From Terriglobales bacterium (GTDB taxonomy: Bacteria > Acidobacteriota > Terriglobia > Terriglobales > Acidobacteriaceae), in NCBI GenBank assembly GCA_025934735.1, contig JAICWP010000006.1, positions 62,001 through 126,000 on the forward strand: 64,000 nucleotides of DNA, in the 5' to 3' direction. The translations under genes and the position numbers were made by a program. The notes below the pieces were generated by a model. That model ran no database searches and had not been told where the DNA came from. It saw only the letters and a list, made by a program, of their open reading frames with translations. Shown piece by piece: positions 28,366 to 36,366 of the stretch (positions are counted from its first letter, which is position 1; each line of letters opens with the position of its first letter).

Positions 28366-28766
28366 ACTACACGCGGGGGCCTTCGCCTGCGGCTCAGGAT
28401 TTCGCCTGCGGGCTCCCGCTTCGCTCACGCCCGCAAAACGGCTCAAGTTCGAATCCCGCTCGCTTCCCCCAACTCCTGTAGGAACTCCCTCCTTGGAGCG
28501 GGATTGCGGTAGCACGAACCGATGACGGGCCCGGGTTCGGGACATACGTCTGCACCAGTGCTCCCACTTTCACTGCAACTGTCTCCAAACTTGGATACGC
28601 TCAGCTGGTAGCGCAATGGCCCGGACGGATGCCGGTTATCAAACTTGCTATTGCTGTTATCACTCATTTCAGCTTGTCTTAAGGTGGACGGTCTCATCGC
28701 GCGACAGGAATAACGGGCTCGACTGCCCGGTTCGTGTCATTAGCACTCTTTATTGACGGAGGAAGC
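28366..28766. other. Intergenic stretch with palindromes, second tRNA end and OmpA-gene leader
   Basis: Between the two tRNA-end fragments lie G+C-rich inverted words (cgcctgcgggctcccgcttcgctcacgcccgc region). After the second fragment nothing is recognisable until the GGAGGA ribosome-binding site of the OmpA-family gene at 28758-28763. The promoter of that gene should lie in 28480-28750, but I cannot place its boxes. Confidence 0.45.
28447..28472 (+). repeat. Second tRNA T-arm/acceptor fragment
   Basis: The string ttcgaatcccgctcgcttcc, followed by cccaact, repeats the end of the tRNA-Sec half at 28342-28368 (ttcgactcccactcgcttcc, gccaact) with four or so differences. The 5' strand of the T stem is absent. 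It looks like the end of an earlier or related tRNA-Sec copy, left by repeated integration. Confidence 0.5.
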
Positions 28767-30572
28767 ATGATATTCAGCCGCGAGGCGCGCAAGTCGAGGT
28801 TGGGCCTTTCAATAGTCTTGCTGATACTTTCCCTAACTTTTGCAACGGTCTTAGCACACGCCCAAGACCAGAACACTCCTAAGGCGGATATCTTCGTCGG
28901 CTATCAGTGGCTGAATCCGGGCGGAAGTATTCCCATCCAGGGGACGGCAAACCCGGTTCAAGGCCAGCAGCTGCCCAGCCTCTCCAAAGGGTTTGGCCTC
29001 GCCTTCGGCTACAACTTCAATCCGGTTTTCGCCATGGAGGGTGATTTCGGGCGGAACTGGAACAATGGTTTGAGTTTCAACACCTATTCCGCAGGCCCGC
29101 GCTTTACCCTGCGCAGTGATGGCATCAACTTTTTCCTGCACACGCTGGTAAGCCTGAACCAGCTGTCCGCGCCCTCCTACTCCACCCGCGAAGGAATAGG
29201 GACAATTTTAGGCGGCGGCATGGATCTGCAGGCCAGCAAGCACCTCAGCATTCGGCTTATTGAAGCCGACTACCAGTGGGCGCGGCACAATTTTGCCGCC
29301 TTTGCTCCGGAGAACCAGTCGAATTTGCGGCGGCCCAGCTTCAGCGGCGTTCGCCTGCGGGGCGGCCTGGTGTTCAACCTGGGTGGAGGGGCGCCGCCCA
29401 CACCGCCTACGGCGCAGTGCTCGGCACAGCCCACCGAGGTGATGGTCGGCGAACCGGTGACGGTAAGCCTTACCACCAACGATTTCAATCCCAAGCACAC
29501 GCTGAATTACAGCTGGAGCAGCACCGGCGGAAAGATTACCGGCAAAGGCAATACCGCCAGCGTGGACACCAATGGCATCGCCGGCGGAAGTTATACGGCC
29601 ACTGCCCGCGTGACCGATCCAAAAGCGAAGCAGAACAATGAGGCCTCCTGCTCGGCGAACTTCACGGTCAAGGAGCCTCCCAGGAATCCGCCCACCATGA
29701 GCTGTTCCGCCAATCCAGCCTCTCTGCAGGCGGGAGGCACAGTCAGCCTCAGCTGTGAATGCAAGAGTCCAGACAACGCGCAGGTAAATGTTTCCGGCTG
29801 GAACGCCAGCGCCGGCACCGTCAGCGGCACAGGCAACACGGCTACTTTGAACACTGCCGGAGCCTCAGCAGGACCGATCACGGTGAACGCAACCTGCACC
29901 GACTCCCGTGGCCTGAGCAGTTCGTCCTCGGCCGAGGTGACCGTCGAGGCTCCACCGGCGCCTTCTCCCCAAGTGAAGGAACTGGAAGCCCGGCTCGCCT
30001 TGCACAGCGTTTATTTCCCCACTGGCCAGCCCACTGCCGCCAGTCGCAATGGCGGCCTGGTTCTAAGCCAGCAGAAAACGCTGCTCGCGCTCGCCAGCGA
30101 TTTCGCGAAATACCTGCAGAGCAAGCCGGATGCAAAGTTAATCCTCGAGGGGCATGCCGACCAGCGCGGCTCGGCGGCTTTCAATCAGCTGCTCTCGGAG
30201 CGGCGGGTAGAAGGCACGCGCAGCTTCCTGGTGGCCAACGGCGTTCCCGCAGGCAACATCGAGACCAGGGCGTATGGCGCGCAGCATAACCTTACTCCAG
30301 CCGAGGTCAGGAGTTCGGTTGAGCAGAACCCAGAGCTCACTCCCGGAGAACGGGCGAGGATCCTGCGCAACATGCGAACCATCATCCTGGCCAGCAACCG
30401 CCGGGTGGATGTCACGCTGAGCACCACCGGGCAAACCTCCGTCCGCCAATTCCCCTTCAACGCCGCCGATTCTTTGAGCCTGATTGGCGGCCGCGAAAAC
30501 AAGGCGGCGGCACCGGCCAAGAAAGCGGCGCCGCGTCGTAAGGCCCGGACGAGAAGGCCCAAGAAGCAATAG
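28767..30572 (+). CDS. OmpA-family outer-membrane protein with Ig-like domains and basic tail
   Basis: A 601-residue protein. The ATG at 28767 follows GGAGGA closely. After the signal segment (LSLTFATVLAHAQ) comes an 8-strand OmpA-like barrel (about 40-215), starting KADIFVGYQWLNPGG. Two similar Ig-like units follow (QCSAQPTEVMVGEPVTV; MSCSANPASLQAGGTVSL), then an OmpA peptidoglycan-binding domain (about 410-555) with LILEGHADQRGS, NQLLSERR and a final NRRVDVTL. The last 25 residues are Ala/Lys/Arg rich (KKAAPRRKARTRRPKKQ), which is odd for this family. It likely links outer membrane and cell wall. Confidence 0.88.
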   Translation: MIFSREARKSRLGLSIVLLILSLTFATVLAHAQDQNTPKADIFVGYQWLNPGGSIPIQGTANPVQGQQLPSLSKGFGLAFGYNFNPVFAMEGDFGRNWNNGLSFNTYSAGPRFTLRSDGINFFLHTLVSLNQLSAPSYSTREGIGTILGGGMDLQASKHLSIRLIEADYQWARHNFAAFAPENQSNLRRPSFSGVRLRGGLVFNLGGGAPPTPPTAQCSAQPTEVMVGEPVTVSLTTNDFNPKHTLNYSWSSTGGKITGKGNTASVDTNGIAGGSYTATARVTDPKAKQNNEASCSANFTVKEPPRNPPTMSCSANPASLQAGGTVSLSCECKSPDNAQVNVSGWNASAGTVSGTGNTATLNTAGASAGPITVNATCTDSRGLSSSSSAEVTVEAPPAPSPQVKELEARLALHSVYFPTGQPTAASRNGGLVLSQQKTLLALASDFAKYLQSKPDAKLILEGHADQRGSAAFNQLLSERRVEGTRSFLVANGVPAGNIETRAYGAQHNLTPAEVRSSVEQNPELTPGERARILRNMRTIILASNRRVDVTLSTTGQTSVRQFPFNAADSLSLIGGRENKAAAPAKKAAPRRKARTRRPKKQ

Positions 30573-30594
30573 CTCATTAGCGTTTTGGTTTTGA

Positions 30595-30630
30595 GGGCTG
30601 CTGCGCTCAGCTTGGGCAGCAGCCCTTTGA
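30595..30630 (+). terminator. Rho-independent terminator of the OmpA-family gene
   Basis: A perfect 10-base-pair stem, gggctgctgc (30595-30604) and gcagcagccc (30616-30625), is followed by tttgactt. It lies 22 bases after the stop codon. Confidence 0.75.
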
Positions 30631-30647
30631 CTTGGCGGCTAGAGCGG

Positions 30648-31445
30648 CTAGGCTACGCGGCGCTCTACGTTCGTTTTGGACTGCTTATCAAATTCGCTGC
30701 CCCTCTCGTAGCCGCTGATAAACAGCGCATTGTCGTACCGATCCGGATAAATGCTTCGTAATTGCTCTTTCGCGGCGGCGTACGATTGCCCGCGGATGCC
30801 GGGTCGCAGAGCCGCCTCAAACCCGGAGCGGAAAAGTGATTCTCGGCTCGGCAAGTGCTGGCCCGGTTCCTCATAGTGGACTTTTTCCGTGTCCCGCAAA
30901 CCAATCCACCATTTCTCGCGCGCAGCATCGACCGTTTCTGCTCCGGCATCGCGCATGATAGTGCGGATCTGATCTGCTTGGTGTTCGCCTTCAGCAAAGG
31001 CAATCACGACGGTGTGCCCACTTCTTAACGCGTCCTCATAAAAGAACACTTCATCTTCTGGAATCCCATGGGTCGATTGCCTCTCCAGCGCCGTGCCAAC
31101 GGCCGCGCCACCCAGGGCGCCCCCGGCTCCTAGAAGCCCAGCGGCGGCAAAGCCGATGGCCATGATCGGACCAACACCGGGGACAAACAGGCTGGCAACC
31201 GCCGTACCCAGTGACATTCCTCCGCCCAAGCCCAGGGCTGCGCCGATTACTGCTCCCAAGCCGCCCCCCATGCCAGGCTGCTCGCTTTCGCTAAGCGGCA
31301 CTTGCGCCAATTCCTTTTTCTCCAGATCCGCTGGTCCGGGGGTAAGCAGATTGATTCCGTTCTCGGGAATTTCAATGGCGCGGAGTTGAGCGACAGCTTG
31401 GGCCGCATCAGAAAGCGTCTGGAAGATCCCAACGACACTCATCAT
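30648..31445 (-). CDS. Glycine-zipper protein of the general-stress (YflT/GSP17M-like) type
   Basis: A 265-residue protein. The first part, VVGIFQTLSDAAQAVAQLRAIEIPENGINLLTP, resembles the general stress protein 17M fold. A Gly/Ala-rich membrane-active stretch (about 58-118, GMGGGLGAVIGAALGLGGG and GAGGALGGAAVGTALE) follows, then a second alpha-beta unit (EVFFYEDALRSGHTVVIAF...ADQIRTIMRDAGAETVD). The C-terminal part (about 190-250) with PGIRGQSYAAAKEQLRSIYPDRYDNALFISGYERG is hydrophilic. GAGGAG precedes the start by about ten bases. It could sit in the inner membrane and respond to stress; that is inference. Confidence 0.7.
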   Translation of the reverse strand: MMSVVGIFQTLSDAAQAVAQLRAIEIPENGINLLTPGPADLEKKELAQVPLSESEQPGMGGGLGAVIGAALGLGGGMSLGTAVASLFVPGVGPIMAIGFAAAGLLGAGGALGGAAVGTALERQSTHGIPEDEVFFYEDALRSGHTVVIAFAEGEHQADQIRTIMRDAGAETVDAAREKWWIGLRDTEKVHYEEPGQHLPSRESLFRSGFEAALRPGIRGQSYAAAKEQLRSIYPDRYDNALFISGYERGSEFDKQSKTNVERRVA

Positions 31446-31579
31446 GGCGTGCGCTCCTCTACCTCTCAGAGAGCGCGCATACCCGAACGGGTTGTAAACA
31501 GAGTTCTAAGCGTGAGCTGCCTAGTGTGCGGTGAGGTCTGCCGGAATGTCACTCTGTCATTCATGTGGGCCAAGTTCCT

Positions 31580-31632
31580 ACATAAAAAGCAGGGGCAGCC
31601 CGAAGGCTGCCCCCCTAAAATCCATTTTTTTG
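31580..31632. terminator. Bidirectional hairpin terminator
   Basis: A 9-base-pair stem, ggggcagcc (31592-31600) and ggctgcccc (31605-31613), has a CGAA loop. It is flanked by A-rich and T-rich tracts on both sides (cataaaaagc; ccatttttttgg). It lies just after the stop of the minus-strand gene at 31644 and can end transcription from either strand. Confidence 0.8.
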
Positions 31633-31643
31633 GGGTTGACGGA

Positions 31644-32021
31644 TCAGTGCATCTCGCCCATGGATGCCGATTTTCCCTTTTCGGGCAGCGGGTTCACCTT
31701 ATCCACATGCATGCTGCCCTTGTCCGCATCCACAGTTCCGTGGACGGCGACGCGATGGCCGATCATCTCTTTCACGGCGTCTTCGTTGTCCACTGTGTAA
31801 ACCTTTTTGTTGTGTTCGTTAACGAACACCGCGTGTTCCCCAGCGGCGAGACACTTCTTCCCGCACGCCTCATGTCCGGGAGCAGCGCCCTTCACGCCGC
31901 ACTTCGAATCACTGATCCAGCCCTTCTCCCATTTGGCTTTGGTAGCTGACTTGGCTGAGGCCAAGCCTGCAATCGCCAGAACCATAGATGCAGCACAACA
32001 AATCGTTATTAGTCTCTTCAT
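31644..32021 (-). CDS. Small exported protein, OB-fold-like
   Basis: A 125-residue exported protein. A signal peptide (MKRLITICCAASMVLAIAGLASA) is followed by GWISDSKCGVKGA, then HEACGKKCLAAGEHAVFV and IGHRVAVHGTVDADKGSMHVDKV. The conserved Cys residues and the VxGxVD strand pattern suggest an OB-like fold, a common acidobacterial secreted type. Same strand as the secreted kinase-like gene upstream (66-base gap) and followed by a strong terminator, so it may end that transcript. Function unknown. Confidence 0.75.
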   Translation of the reverse strand: MKRLITICCAASMVLAIAGLASAKSATKAKWEKGWISDSKCGVKGAAPGHEACGKKCLAAGEHAVFVNEHNKKVYTVDNEDAVKEMIGHRVAVHGTVDADKGSMHVDKVNPLPEKGKSASMGEMH

Positions 32022-32087
32022 GCCATCCTCTCTTGGTGTGGTTTACCGCAAAACACAAGGGCCCCCTCCAACCTCGCTGCTGATCTC

Positions 32088-32918
32088 CTAATAAAGCACC
32101 TGATCTTCACCTTGTTTCGCGATCAACTGCTCAAAGTGCTGCACCATCTTATCGCGGCGGGCCATCACGGCATCCACCTCTGCCTTGCTCAGAAAGCCTT
32201 TGGTTTGCGCCATCAGTTGAGCGCGGTCCAGCGCCTTTAGCTTAGCCAGCAGTTGCCGGTCGCAACGGACCAGATCAGTGGGCCGCTGCAAGGTCTTAAT
32301 GGTGCGGAACGCTCGCGTAAAGTCTACCCGATAGATCTTCCAGTCCTCACCGATCAGCACATTCGTGAGATTAGCGTCAGTGTCGTAAACCAGCTGGTCG
32401 AACACTCGCACCCGGTACATCTGCTTGTTCCAGGCATCCTGGTCGGGCACCTCAATTTTCTTCTTGAGCCGTTGTTCCTCATCCATCTTTACCGGCAGCC
32501 ACCAGCTCAGCGAACCAGATCGTCCTGACCATTTCCGCGGCACGTACACGGGCAGCATATCGTCAACTCCCAGCAGTTCGGCCACTGCGTAGGCGGCGAT
32601 ATTGTATTTGTAGGAATCGGTAAAATTCATTTCCATGCGGCCGCTGGCGAATTCTTCCAGGCCCTTATGCTCATCGACTGACTGGAAGGACGCATCGTGA
32701 GTGAGGTTCCCGTCGCTCAGCGTCAGCCGGAGGGGATGTGTAATTCCGGTCGACGAATCTCGGCTTTTGATCACCTTTGCGGTAAGCAGGAAGTTCTTTA
32801 CCTGCTCCTTGGTCAGATGGGAATCCGCGGCCTGATCCGCCGCGACACAATAGAGCGAGGAAAGTCCTAGCACCAAGGCTACGACCAGGGCTGGGCAACG
32901 GGTACCTGTGATACGCAT
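32088..32918 (-). CDS. Exported atypical kinase-like protein (PI3/4K or FAM20-like fold)
   Basis: A 276-residue exported protein. The ATG at 32918 follows GAGGAG by seven bases and starts a signal peptide (ALVVALVLGLSSLYCVA). The body has the layout of atypical kinases. An N-lobe THPLRLTLSDGNLTHDASFQ is followed by YNIAAYAVAELLGVDDMLPVYVPRKW. A catalytic-loop-like DTDANLTNVLI (D181, N186) and a metal-binding-like YRVDFTRAFR (D199) come next. This matches the D-x4-N plus hydrophobic-D-F order of PI3/4-kinase and FAM20 families. The usual H/R of that loop is absent, so activity is uncertain. Location would be periplasmic. Confidence 0.65.
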   Translation of the reverse strand: MRITGTRCPALVVALVLGLSSLYCVAADQAADSHLTKEQVKNFLLTAKVIKSRDSSTGITHPLRLTLSDGNLTHDASFQSVDEHKGLEEFASGRMEMNFTDSYKYNIAAYAVAELLGVDDMLPVYVPRKWSGRSGSLSWWLPVKMDEEQRLKKKIEVPDQDAWNKQMYRVRVFDQLVYDTDANLTNVLIGEDWKIYRVDFTRAFRTIKTLQRPTDLVRCDRQLLAKLKALDRAQLMAQTKGFLSKAEVDAVMARRDKMVQHFEQLIAKQGEDQVLY

Positions 32919-33071
32919 AAAGACACTCCTCTGGCTTCCCGCCATCGGGATCCAAGGTACCTGGTTCCTGGGACCTGCAAGCGCCGCCGGATGAGCGCTA
33001 CCGGGGCGCCTGCTGCCAATTATCGCAGCCGTGCGAAGTTGCCGCCGGCTGCTGGCGGCTGCACAAACAGC

Positions 33072-33434
33072 TCACCTGGGTAAACGTAAATCAATTCGTT
33101 CTGCGTGCAACATGCCTTTCTTGTCAACGTTGCCTTCCACGATGACGAAGGCTCCGTCTTTAAACTCGTCTTGAGTGGCATCCTTCCCGCCCTTGGTCCA
33201 CTGGGTGCTGGGATCGAACATGACCATGCGCTCGAAGTTGTCCTTGGGCGAGCGCCCGCCGCGAATGCTCATGGTTGATTTGTCGGTACTGATCCGGACT
33301 ATGTGGCCCTGCCATTGAGTCTTGTGGACGGTTTTTTCTTTAGCCGCCTTCTGTGGAGCGGCAACTGCTGCCTGCGAGGCGCAGACTGCCAGCGCCAGCG
33401 TTAAGGTCAGGAAAATCCCCCAGGGTTTAATCAT
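33072..33434 (-). CDS. Small exported protein, DUF5666/OB-fold-like
   Basis: A 120-residue exported protein with a signal peptide (MIKPWGIFLTLTLALAVCASQA). The mature part, TQWQGHIVRISTDKSTMSIRGG, then VMFDPSTQWTKGG, GAFVIVEGNVDKKGMLHAERIDLR, is the strand pattern of small OB-like secreted domains (DUF5666 type). It is upstream of the kinase-like gene on the same strand with a gap of about 150 bases. Function unknown. Confidence 0.72.
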   Translation of the reverse strand: MIKPWGIFLTLTLALAVCASQAAVAAPQKAAKEKTVHKTQWQGHIVRISTDKSTMSIRGGRSPKDNFERMVMFDPSTQWTKGGKDATQDEFKDGAFVIVEGNVDKKGMLHAERIDLRLPR

Positions 33435-33530
33435 CAGCGTCTCCTCCTCGATGGGGACCGGTGAAGCGGGCGAATTGTACCGCGTTTCCGGCGCTCTTTC
33501 GAACTATTTCTCGCAGGGGCTCCTGCCAGC

Positions 33531-36299
33531 TCACGCTTTGGCGGACCGCGATTCCGGCCCCAACCGCAACTTGGCTGCCCGCGCGGTCTCCCGCAGCAGG
33601 GCATCAGGGTGGTCCAGGCATTGGTTCAGTTGCTCCTCCAGGGACCTTATACCTAGAGTCCCAATAGCGTAGGCGCCGCATGACCGCAGCCAGGAGTCCT
33701 CACTGGTCATGAGCACCATAATCGCCTGCTCGGGCCTGTCCATGGCTATCCGTATCAGACGGTCGGCTCGGCTGGCGCGCTCAGCCACTGTTACACGCCC
33801 ATCCAGAAGGGGCACAAGGAGCTCGCGCAACTGCGCCTTCAAAACGTTATCGAGAAACTCCAGCGCATTGTCATGAACCGATGCGCTCTTGGATTGCAGA
33901 CCCAGATACGCGCTGTGGGCGTCCACGTGCGGGTACAGCAAGCCCAGCAGGCGGAAGATGCGCTCCAACTCCTGGTTCATGGACTCGCGCAAGGCCTCTG
34001 ACAAATGGCGGTCCTCACCGGAGCCCAGCATGTGGAGGACCTGGTAGGACCGGTAATGGCCAAGAATCTCGGCTAACAGCACGGTTTCCAGCAACTGGAT
34101 GTCGCGGTCAATCTCCGGATGCTGCCGATGCAGTTTGTTGAGAGCGCTGATCACGTGGAACCGTAGTTGGGTATCGCTCTGCAGCAGGTTTTCCATGAGG
34201 ACCCGGGCGGCAGCCGTGCTCCCCATTTTGACCAGCACCCCGGGGATGGCGCGCCGCACTCCCACGGGGACCGACGTGTCGGAAAGCTCATCCCCCAGCG
34301 CCCCGACGATGACATCGCCAAACTTGGCTAATGCCTCCTGCGCGTCGGCGCTTAAGGACGCATCGGTAAGACGGTCCAGCAAATCGGGAAGGACGCGGCG
34401 CTTGCGTAAGGTGCCGGCGGAGCGAATGGCTTCACGAACCACCTCCGTGTCCTGGTCGGCAAGCAGGGTTGCAAGCAAGGGATCGAAAGAGTCCGGCAGG
34501 ATAGCCAGAAGCCGGGCCGCTTCCAGGCGGGTAAGCCGGTTTTCCTCGCCGGCCTCGTTCACCATGGCTTCGAGCAGGTGGCGGGCAGCAGGCAAATTCT
34601 GCGCCTCGCCCGGCCGTGCCAGGTAAGCCACCATGGCAGAACGGACCGAGTAATCGGCAAAATCGCCCACCTCCTGGATGCGGGTCAGCGGGTCAACCAT
34701 GGTGTGACGGCTGAGGAAAAGCAAAGCTTCAGTGCGCACGCTCAAATCGGGATCGCGCACTAACTGCTCCACTTCCGGCAGGATCGCCTTGTCGGCGGAA
34801 GACGATAAAATGGCCAGCGCCTTTTGCCGCACCTCGGCGGCGGGATGCTGAAGCAAGCTGCGGATTACAGGATGCACCGCCCGATGTCGTTCCGCCTCAA
34901 ACACGCCGAGGGCATAGAGAATGTCGCCCGGGTTAGATGCGGTGAGGCTGGCGGCTAACACGTCGGAAGTTTCGCGGTCCAGTACCGGAGTAGAGAGCTG
35001 CTCCAGTTCCAGTCGGTGGCGGCTGACGCTGTCCTTCAGGCTGAGCACGTACTCCCTGCGTGCGCCGAAAACCGCCACCAGCCAGCACGTGATCCATCCC
35101 AGAACCACCCAGCTTAACGTCACCGCTGAAAGATGCAGCCAGGTGGCAAACACCAGCACCGTCAGGCCGGCAAGGGTGTCGCCGGCGCGCCAAATCACCG
35201 TGTCAATGAACCACTTCACCTGAATTTTCAAACGCGAGGGAAGCGGCAGATAAAGCAATTCAGCGGTTGATTTGTCCACGGAATAGCGCAGAACCTGGTC
35301 TGTGCCCTTAAGCGCGACCACCGCCGCCAGAGTGCCCACCGCGAGCAGCCCGATGGAACCAGCCATCACCGCCAGGGGCAACACAAATAGCGCCTTCCCT
35401 ATGCCGAAGCGGCGCAAAAGGCGACTGGTCAGGAGCAACTGAAAAGCCAGCGATGCCACTCCGGCGTAAAGATTGAATTCCCCGAAGAACACCGCCAGGG
35501 CATCTTTGTGCACCAGCACTTGCTGGGCGATGGCTCGGAACTGCCACATGGTGAGGTTGGTCACCAGGTTGGAGAGACAGATGACACCGGCAATGGCCCG
35601 CAGGTAGGGCGAAGCGAACACCAGCCGCAGGCTTTCCCCTAAGCTTCCCGGCCCCGCCTGAGCGGCATGTGCCGCCTCCTCCTGGTCTCCGCCCAGGCGC
35701 ACCACGCCGCTGCGCCAGATAAGCACAATCAGCACAGCGCAGAGCAACAGGAAGAACGCCATGCCAGCCAGCAGGCTTTCCGTACCGAACACCTTGGCGA
35801 TGGTGCGGGAAAAAAAGCCGGCGAAAATCCAGCCCGAAATAGCTCCTCCGCCGATTAGCCCAAAAACTCGCTTGGCCTCCCGGGTGGTCAGTACGTAATT
35901 GGCCAGCGTCCATACTTGTGCCGGGGCCAGTACTCCAAAGGTCTTCACCCAAACGTAGAACACCGGATACAGCCACGCTGGGCGGTAGGTGTAGGAGAGG
36001 ACCCAGAACAGCGCGCAGTTGCTGGCGAAGAACAGCATGCTGGTCACCAGCAACTTCACCACCGACAGCTTGCGTCCGAAACGGACGTAGGCGCCGATTA
36101 CCAGCGCCACCACAAAAGCGCTGCAGATATCCGCATAGGCCAGTTCGCGGGCATTGAAGTGCGCCAGGAACAGCGCGTCGCCCGCTACTTTGCCGACCAC
36201 GTAGCTGGTAATGATGAGGAAGAGGCAGGAGCACAGCAGGGCTCCGCGCCCCAGATCGCCGGGGCGAAGATTCAAACCTCGTTCTACCCACCGCACCAT
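33531..36299 (-). CDS. NTT-like (MFS) membrane protein fused to HEAT repeats
   Basis: A 922-residue inner-membrane protein. About residues 15-420 form 10-12 transmembrane helices resembling the nucleotide-transporter (NTT, ATP/ADP translocase-like) branch of the MFS, for example SYVVGKVAGDALFLAHF, FGVLAPAQVWTLANYVLT and KGTDQVLRYSVDKSTAELLYLP. The C-terminal half (about 440-915) is a long HEAT-repeat solenoid (HPAAEVRQKALAIL, DPDLSVRTEALLFL, DQDTEVVREAIRSAG). Such NTT-HEAT fusions occur in free-living bacteria, where nucleotide exchange is unproven. The HEAT part is probably cytoplasmic. Single gene between a small exported protein and a phosphatase. Confidence 0.85.
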   Translation of the reverse strand: MVRWVERGLNLRPGDLGRGALLCSCLFLIITSYVVGKVAGDALFLAHFNARELAYADICSAFVVALVIGAYVRFGRKLSVVKLLVTSMLFFASNCALFWVLSYTYRPAWLYPVFYVWVKTFGVLAPAQVWTLANYVLTTREAKRVFGLIGGGAISGWIFAGFFSRTIAKVFGTESLLAGMAFFLLLCAVLIVLIWRSGVVRLGGDQEEAAHAAQAGPGSLGESLRLVFASPYLRAIAGVICLSNLVTNLTMWQFRAIAQQVLVHKDALAVFFGEFNLYAGVASLAFQLLLTSRLLRRFGIGKALFVLPLAVMAGSIGLLAVGTLAAVVALKGTDQVLRYSVDKSTAELLYLPLPSRLKIQVKWFIDTVIWRAGDTLAGLTVLVFATWLHLSAVTLSWVVLGWITCWLVAVFGARREYVLSLKDSVSRHRLELEQLSTPVLDRETSDVLAASLTASNPGDILYALGVFEAERHRAVHPVIRSLLQHPAAEVRQKALAILSSSADKAILPEVEQLVRDPDLSVRTEALLFLSRHTMVDPLTRIQEVGDFADYSVRSAMVAYLARPGEAQNLPAARHLLEAMVNEAGEENRLTRLEAARLLAILPDSFDPLLATLLADQDTEVVREAIRSAGTLRKRRVLPDLLDRLTDASLSADAQEALAKFGDVIVGALGDELSDTSVPVGVRRAIPGVLVKMGSTAAARVLMENLLQSDTQLRFHVISALNKLHRQHPEIDRDIQLLETVLLAEILGHYRSYQVLHMLGSGEDRHLSEALRESMNQELERIFRLLGLLYPHVDAHSAYLGLQSKSASVHDNALEFLDNVLKAQLRELLVPLLDGRVTVAERASRADRLIRIAMDRPEQAIMVLMTSEDSWLRSCGAYAIGTLGIRSLEEQLNQCLDHPDALLRETARAAKLRLGPESRSAKA

Positions 36300-36366
36300 G
36301 GGCTCCCTTTCTTGCCGCCCAACCTCTTAGCGATCCTTTGCCGCACCCGCGCAGGGCTCGGACCCG

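Noticed and set aside
28376-28440. G+C-rich inverted words between the two tRNA ends as a possible integron-type recombination site
   Set aside because: The arms are short and irregular, there is no integrase-type core site, and they resemble ordinary dispersed palindromes.
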